In this document: piece after piece, positions 9,045-11,993 of the stretch
Position numbering within the stretch: position 1 is the first letter of the stretch
How the letters are laid out: every line of letters starts with the position of its first letter
Assembly: GCA_021029095.1 (NCBI GenBank)
Contig: JAJOHG010000602.1
Span: 1-11,993 of the forward strand
From: Phellopilus nigrolimitatus
Lineage: Eukaryota; Basidiomycota; Agaricomycetes; Hymenochaetales; Hymenochaetaceae
Direction: 5' to 3'
DNA length: 11,993 nt
Position numbers and translations under genes: made by a program
The notes under the pieces: model-generated
The model's input: the letters and a program-made list of their open reading frames with translations, nothing else
What the model was told of the DNA's origin: nothing
Database searches by the model: none

Positions 9045-10499
9045 ATGGTGCGATGGGTTTTATTGAAGATTTACTTCGGAATACTCATCTGCGGGTGTTC
9101 TTGGTACCTGCCCTAGTCTGGCGACCTTCCAGAACCAGCGTCATTGTATGGTTACACTCCTACAACGAGCGTGTGCTTCACCTTTATAGTTCTTTTCGCC
9201 GTCTCCGCGAGTAGGTTCTGCTACACCTATCGAGCTATGCGAGTCTGATTATATCTTTCTCAGTAATCCATGGTTGCGAGGCGGTCGCTTTCAGGCTTTG
9301 GTGGTTTCTGCCACTCGCTTGTCTTGCAGCTCTAGCAGAAGTTTTTGGCTGGTTAGGCAGACTGTGGTCTAGTTTTGCACCTGCATCTCTCACGCCATAT
9401 ACTATACAGTACGTACCTTCCAATCCTTCCTACAGTCCCGAACAGCAATCGGTCGTGCACTTAGAATTTGCGCCACGGTCATTGCGCCGACGCCATTGAT
9501 CGCTTCCAACTTCATGATCCTGGGCATGTTAATCCGGCATCTTGGGGAACAGTTTAGTCGACTCTCTCCGAAGTTGTGTGAGTAGGCCCATAACGATTGC
9601 TTGTAAACCCGATGTACTGCTATGTTAACATGTTTTTATAGATTCTATAATATTCACTTCATCCGTAAGTTTCGCGTGCCTGTGACAAAGCCGGTCCCCA
9701 TTAATAGATAATAGGATGTCGTTGCTCTGTTGATCCAAGCATACGGCGGAGCAACAGCTTCCAGTGCTGTGAGTAAGGGGGAGGACCCAGAACGGTAAGC
9801 AGACAACTTTGTACTTCAGCTACTATGAGCCTAATATTGCCCAGCGGAGGTCATATCATGCTCATTGGCATAGCCATCCAAATGGGTGAGATTTTAGCGA
9901 TGACTTCCGTTTATAAAATCTGACAAGATTCCTTTAGTCGCAATCACTTTCTACGTGATCCTTGCTACAGAGTTTTTCATCCGATTTTACACGAGAAGGC
10001 CTGTTCGGTTACGCAGCTATCTGTCAGTAGACCCCTCGAAGAAACAAATACATCGAAAGATGCAATGTATGATCTTTGGACTCGGGTTCAGTACCGTGTG
10101 TCTTTTTATTCGGTACGTATCTCTCTCTTCAATCTGACCGTTGAATGGGGCGACTAATGACAATGCCTACATAGAACGGTGTACCGGACGATAGAGCTAG
10201 TGAACGGATTTACGGGAAGGATCATTCGCACTCAGGTATATTTCAGTAAGTCAAAGAGCGAGGCTAGGCACTCGGCGCAGACTGATTTCCGCACCTATCC
10301 TATAGATGTACTCGACGGCGCCATGGTGGTCCTCGCGAGCTACACACTCAATCTATTGCATCCTGGATACCTGCTGGCTGATGTGATTGAAGAAGAAAGG
10401 AAAGCGAAGAGCGTGGGTAAAGACGGTTTACCATTAGTTCGGGTTGAAAGCTATGAAGATTCTGTCGTTGGGTCTAGTAAGAGAAGCAGCATAACTTAA
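9045..10499 (+). CDS. RTA1-like seven-helix membrane protein (lipid-translocating exporter family)
   Basis: Exons: 9045-9047 (uncertain), 9117-9210, 9264-9408, 9465-9577, 9642-9664, 9715-9794, 9845-9885, 9938-10112, 10175-10245 and 10306-10499, giving 312 aa, a normal family length. Family hallmarks appear in order: YGYTP near residues 12-16 before helix 1; LWWFLP and AEVFGWLGR (58-65); VIAPTPLIASNF (86-97); the DVVALLIQAYGG segment; GGHIMLIGIAIQM; RTVYRTIE (225-232); and VLDGAMVV...HPG (250-269). Seven hydrophobic helices are visible, then a polar tail of about 40 residues. Relatives include yeast Rta1, Rsb1 and Pug1 (resistance to 7-aminocholesterol, sphingoid-base efflux, protoporphyrin/heme transport), so membrane transport or stress resistance is likely, substrate unknown. 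Downstream exons are well fixed by the protein. The first exon is not: a TAG lies directly upstream in frame at 9114-9116, and the best join is an ATG immediately followed by a GTGCGA donor. Confidence 0.9.
9642..9664 (+). other. 23-nt microexon (exon 5 of the RTA1-like gene)
   Basis: Lies between TTTTTATAG and GTAAGT. It encodes most of YSIIFTSS, which fits the family consensus before the conserved aspartate of helix 4 (SIIFTSS|D), so the exon is well supported. Confidence 0.8.
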
Positions 10500-10771
10500 A
10501 AGGTTTGGAGAGGCCAGGTGGACATTGCTACTTTACCCGGGACTTTTCACTCGAGAACATTTTCCTTCCTTTGGTATTGCTTGTGATTATGAAGTCTGGA
10601 CTCTTTTCATATCCATCCTTCCCACGAACCTTTCGATTCGGCAACTATATTTAGAATCAAGATGTCTGAGATGACATCTCACTCACGCTCATATCTGGCA
10701 ATCAGTGCTTCATATCTTGTAACTGTAACTGTTCTTCGAGCGCTAATCTCAGACGACGTAGCCTCTTCAGA
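10500..10771 (+). promoter_or_regulatory. Promoter/5' leader of the methyltransferase-like gene, with an upstream ORF
   Basis: The 272-bp gap must hold the RTA1-like 3' end and the methyltransferase promoter. A TATA-like TATATTTA lies near 10646-10653. A 37-aa upstream ORF starts at 10662, has a second in-frame ATG at 10671, and ends at TGA 10773-10775. That stop overlaps the main ATG as ATGA. Its middle is hydrophobic (YLAISASYLVTVTVLRALI). Whether the mRNA includes the first ATG depends on the transcription start, which cannot be seen. Confidence 0.4.
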
Positions 10772-11964
10772 ATGACAGAGAACGAGCAAGCCAACACGGA
10801 CGGTGCAAGCGCCGACGCTGCGAATGGCTTCAATCCTTCCCTATTTTCACCATCTTCAGAAGAAGTCGAGTTCTTGAAGGACCAGACTGGGATACAAAAC
10901 GAGGACGAGCTCAGACAGCATGTGTTGTCCGTGCAGAAAGAAGCTTGGAACGTGAGTTGCCGAAGCTCAAGTTATCTCCTGAAGTCGATGAACCATTACG
11001 AGACCGCCAATGACTTTACATAGGTGGTTCATTACAACTGCATTAGGTCCTTTGGATTTACAAGGCGAGTGCAGGATTGAGACATTGCCTCCTCTCATTC
11101 ATACTAATATAATGTGACTGATGGCCAATAGGCTGAAGATTTCGCGCCTACCTGCTTATCGGGATCTCCTGACGTTAGGAAAAGAGAGGGCGGATGCGAT
11201 ATTCATCGACTTCGCTTGCTGCTGTGAGTCTCTGAGTACTAGTCATGTAGTCTATCGAAGCTTACTGTCTGCTACATACCTTTGTTTTGAAGTCGGAAAT
11301 GATGCCCGTAAAGTAATTGCGGACGGTTATCCGCAAGAAAATGTGCTAGCATCTGACATAGAGAAAGGTAACTTCCTGACTTCTCTTATGAATAATTGAA
11401 GCTTAATGGGCTTTAGCGTTTTGGGGTCTCGGGCATAAACTTTTCAAATCTACTCCGGAGTCCTTTCCTGTTCCATTTATTCCCGGAGACGTCTTCGATC
11501 CCTTGCATATAGCGCCTGCGCAGCCTTACTACTCACCTCCTATCACGCCTCGCCCGACTCTCTCGATGCTCAACTCTTTGACACCACTGCAAGGCTATGT
11601 CTCTGCAATCCACGTCTCGGCCTTCTTTCACCTCTTCGACGAGGCTGAGCAGCTCACCGCAGCGCGAGCGCTCGCGTCTCTGCTCTCTCCTTTGCCAGGA
11701 TCAATGATCTTTGGCGCGCATAGCTCAGCGCTAGTCTCGGGCCTGCGGGAGACGCCGAATGTGCGTGGGAGGCACATATACTGTTACAGTCCTGAGGACT
11801 GGCGCGCGCTCTGGGATGGTGTGATATTTGAGAAGGGGACTGTTGAAGTAGAAGCGGCGCTTGTGGACTCTTCATCTTGGCGCGGACGAGTCCACACAAA
11901 TGAAGCGGATTTAGGGAAGGAGACAATGTGGCGTTCGATGGTGTGGCGCGTAAAACGGGTCTGA
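10772..11964 (+). CDS. SAM-dependent methyltransferase-like protein (fungal secondary-metabolism type fold)
   Basis: Exons: 10772-10951, 11024-11064, 11132-11223, 11293-11367 and 11417-11964, giving 311 aa. All joins keep frame, and intron 2 uses a GC donor (AG|GCGAGT). After an acidic N-terminus come a helical segment (about 28-60), the conserved-looking CIRSFGFTRLKISRLPAY (66-83), and the SAM-binding motif I region FIDFACCFGNDARK (98-111). Acidic D126 ends strand 2. These are followed by FWGLGHKLF, FIPGDVFDP (150-158) and HVSAFFHLFDE, the layout of class I Rossmann methyltransferases found in many fungal, especially basidiomycete, genomes and in some metabolite clusters. The usual glycine of motif I (DxGCCxG) is alanine here (A102). 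The substrate cannot be inferred. The adjacent RTA1-like transporter could be co-functional, but this is speculation. The start at 10772 gives a normal N-terminus. Confidence 0.88.
11065..11131 (+). other. GC-AG intron in the methyltransferase-like gene
   Basis: The donor reads AAG|GCGAGT and the acceptor CCAATAG, with an ACTAATA branch-like sequence near 11103. Splicing here joins FGFT-R-LKISR in frame, which matches the family. The nearby GT (11069) with an AAG acceptor at 11138 is the only in-frame alternative and would change R-L-K to R-R. Confidence 0.75.
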
Positions 11965-11993
11965 GAAACCAATGAAATTATTCATGTCAAGTA

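Noticed and set aside
9409..9435. 27-nt intron ending at CCTACAG in the RTA1-like gene
   Set aside because: Too short; the 56-nt intron to 9464 restores the conserved QICATVIAPTP segment.
1..11993. tRNA, rRNA, CRISPR array or transposon ends
   Set aside because: No tRNA-like B box with a partner arm, no regular spaced repeats, and no transposase, reverse transcriptase or terminal repeats were seen.

Overview
The window looks like nuclear DNA of a filamentous fungus, most likely a basidiomycete (Agaricomycete type). The genes are cut by many short introns (about 49-72 nt) with GTRNGT-like donors, CTNAY-like branch sites and YAG acceptors. Intergenic gaps are short, and the proteins belong to fungal families. 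I placed every exon by reading splice sites and reading frame by eye. No transposon, rRNA, tRNA or CRISPR array was found.

Layout, left to right: (1) the 3' end of an unrecognised + strand gene enters from the left edge (1-406). (2) A convergent, gene-poor stretch (407-1267). (3) A minus-strand gene (2457-1268) for a 353-aa protein with one N-terminal membrane segment and a long Ser/Pro/Arg-rich tail. (4) A divergent intergenic region (2458-3717) with a TATA box at each end. (5) A + strand gene (3718-4577) for a small three-finger C2H2 zinc-finger protein. (6) A ten-exon + strand gene (5044-8153) for a protein of about 869 aa with a RING finger followed by an RRM. (7) A ten-exon + strand gene (about 9045-10499) for a seven-helix RTA1-like membrane protein. 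(8) A five-exon + strand gene (10772-11964) for a SAM-dependent methyltransferase-like protein, whose second intron has a GC donor.

The genes do not form an obvious pathway. The zinc-finger and RING/RRM proteins are regulatory types, each with its own promoter region. The RTA1-like transporter and the methyltransferase are head-to-tail with only 272 bp between them. Both families recur in fungal detoxification or secondary metabolism, but a functional link here is speculation.

The most notable details are at the gene-structure level. There are two in-frame microexons (21 and 23 nt), and a start exon that may consist of the ATG alone. Two introns are multiples of three and free of stops, so retention would give longer proteins. 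A zinc-ligand histidine is built across a splice junction. The GC-AG intron is supported by the protein it produces. An upstream ORF overlaps the methyltransferase start as ATGA. I see no clear evidence of a wholly new biological system.
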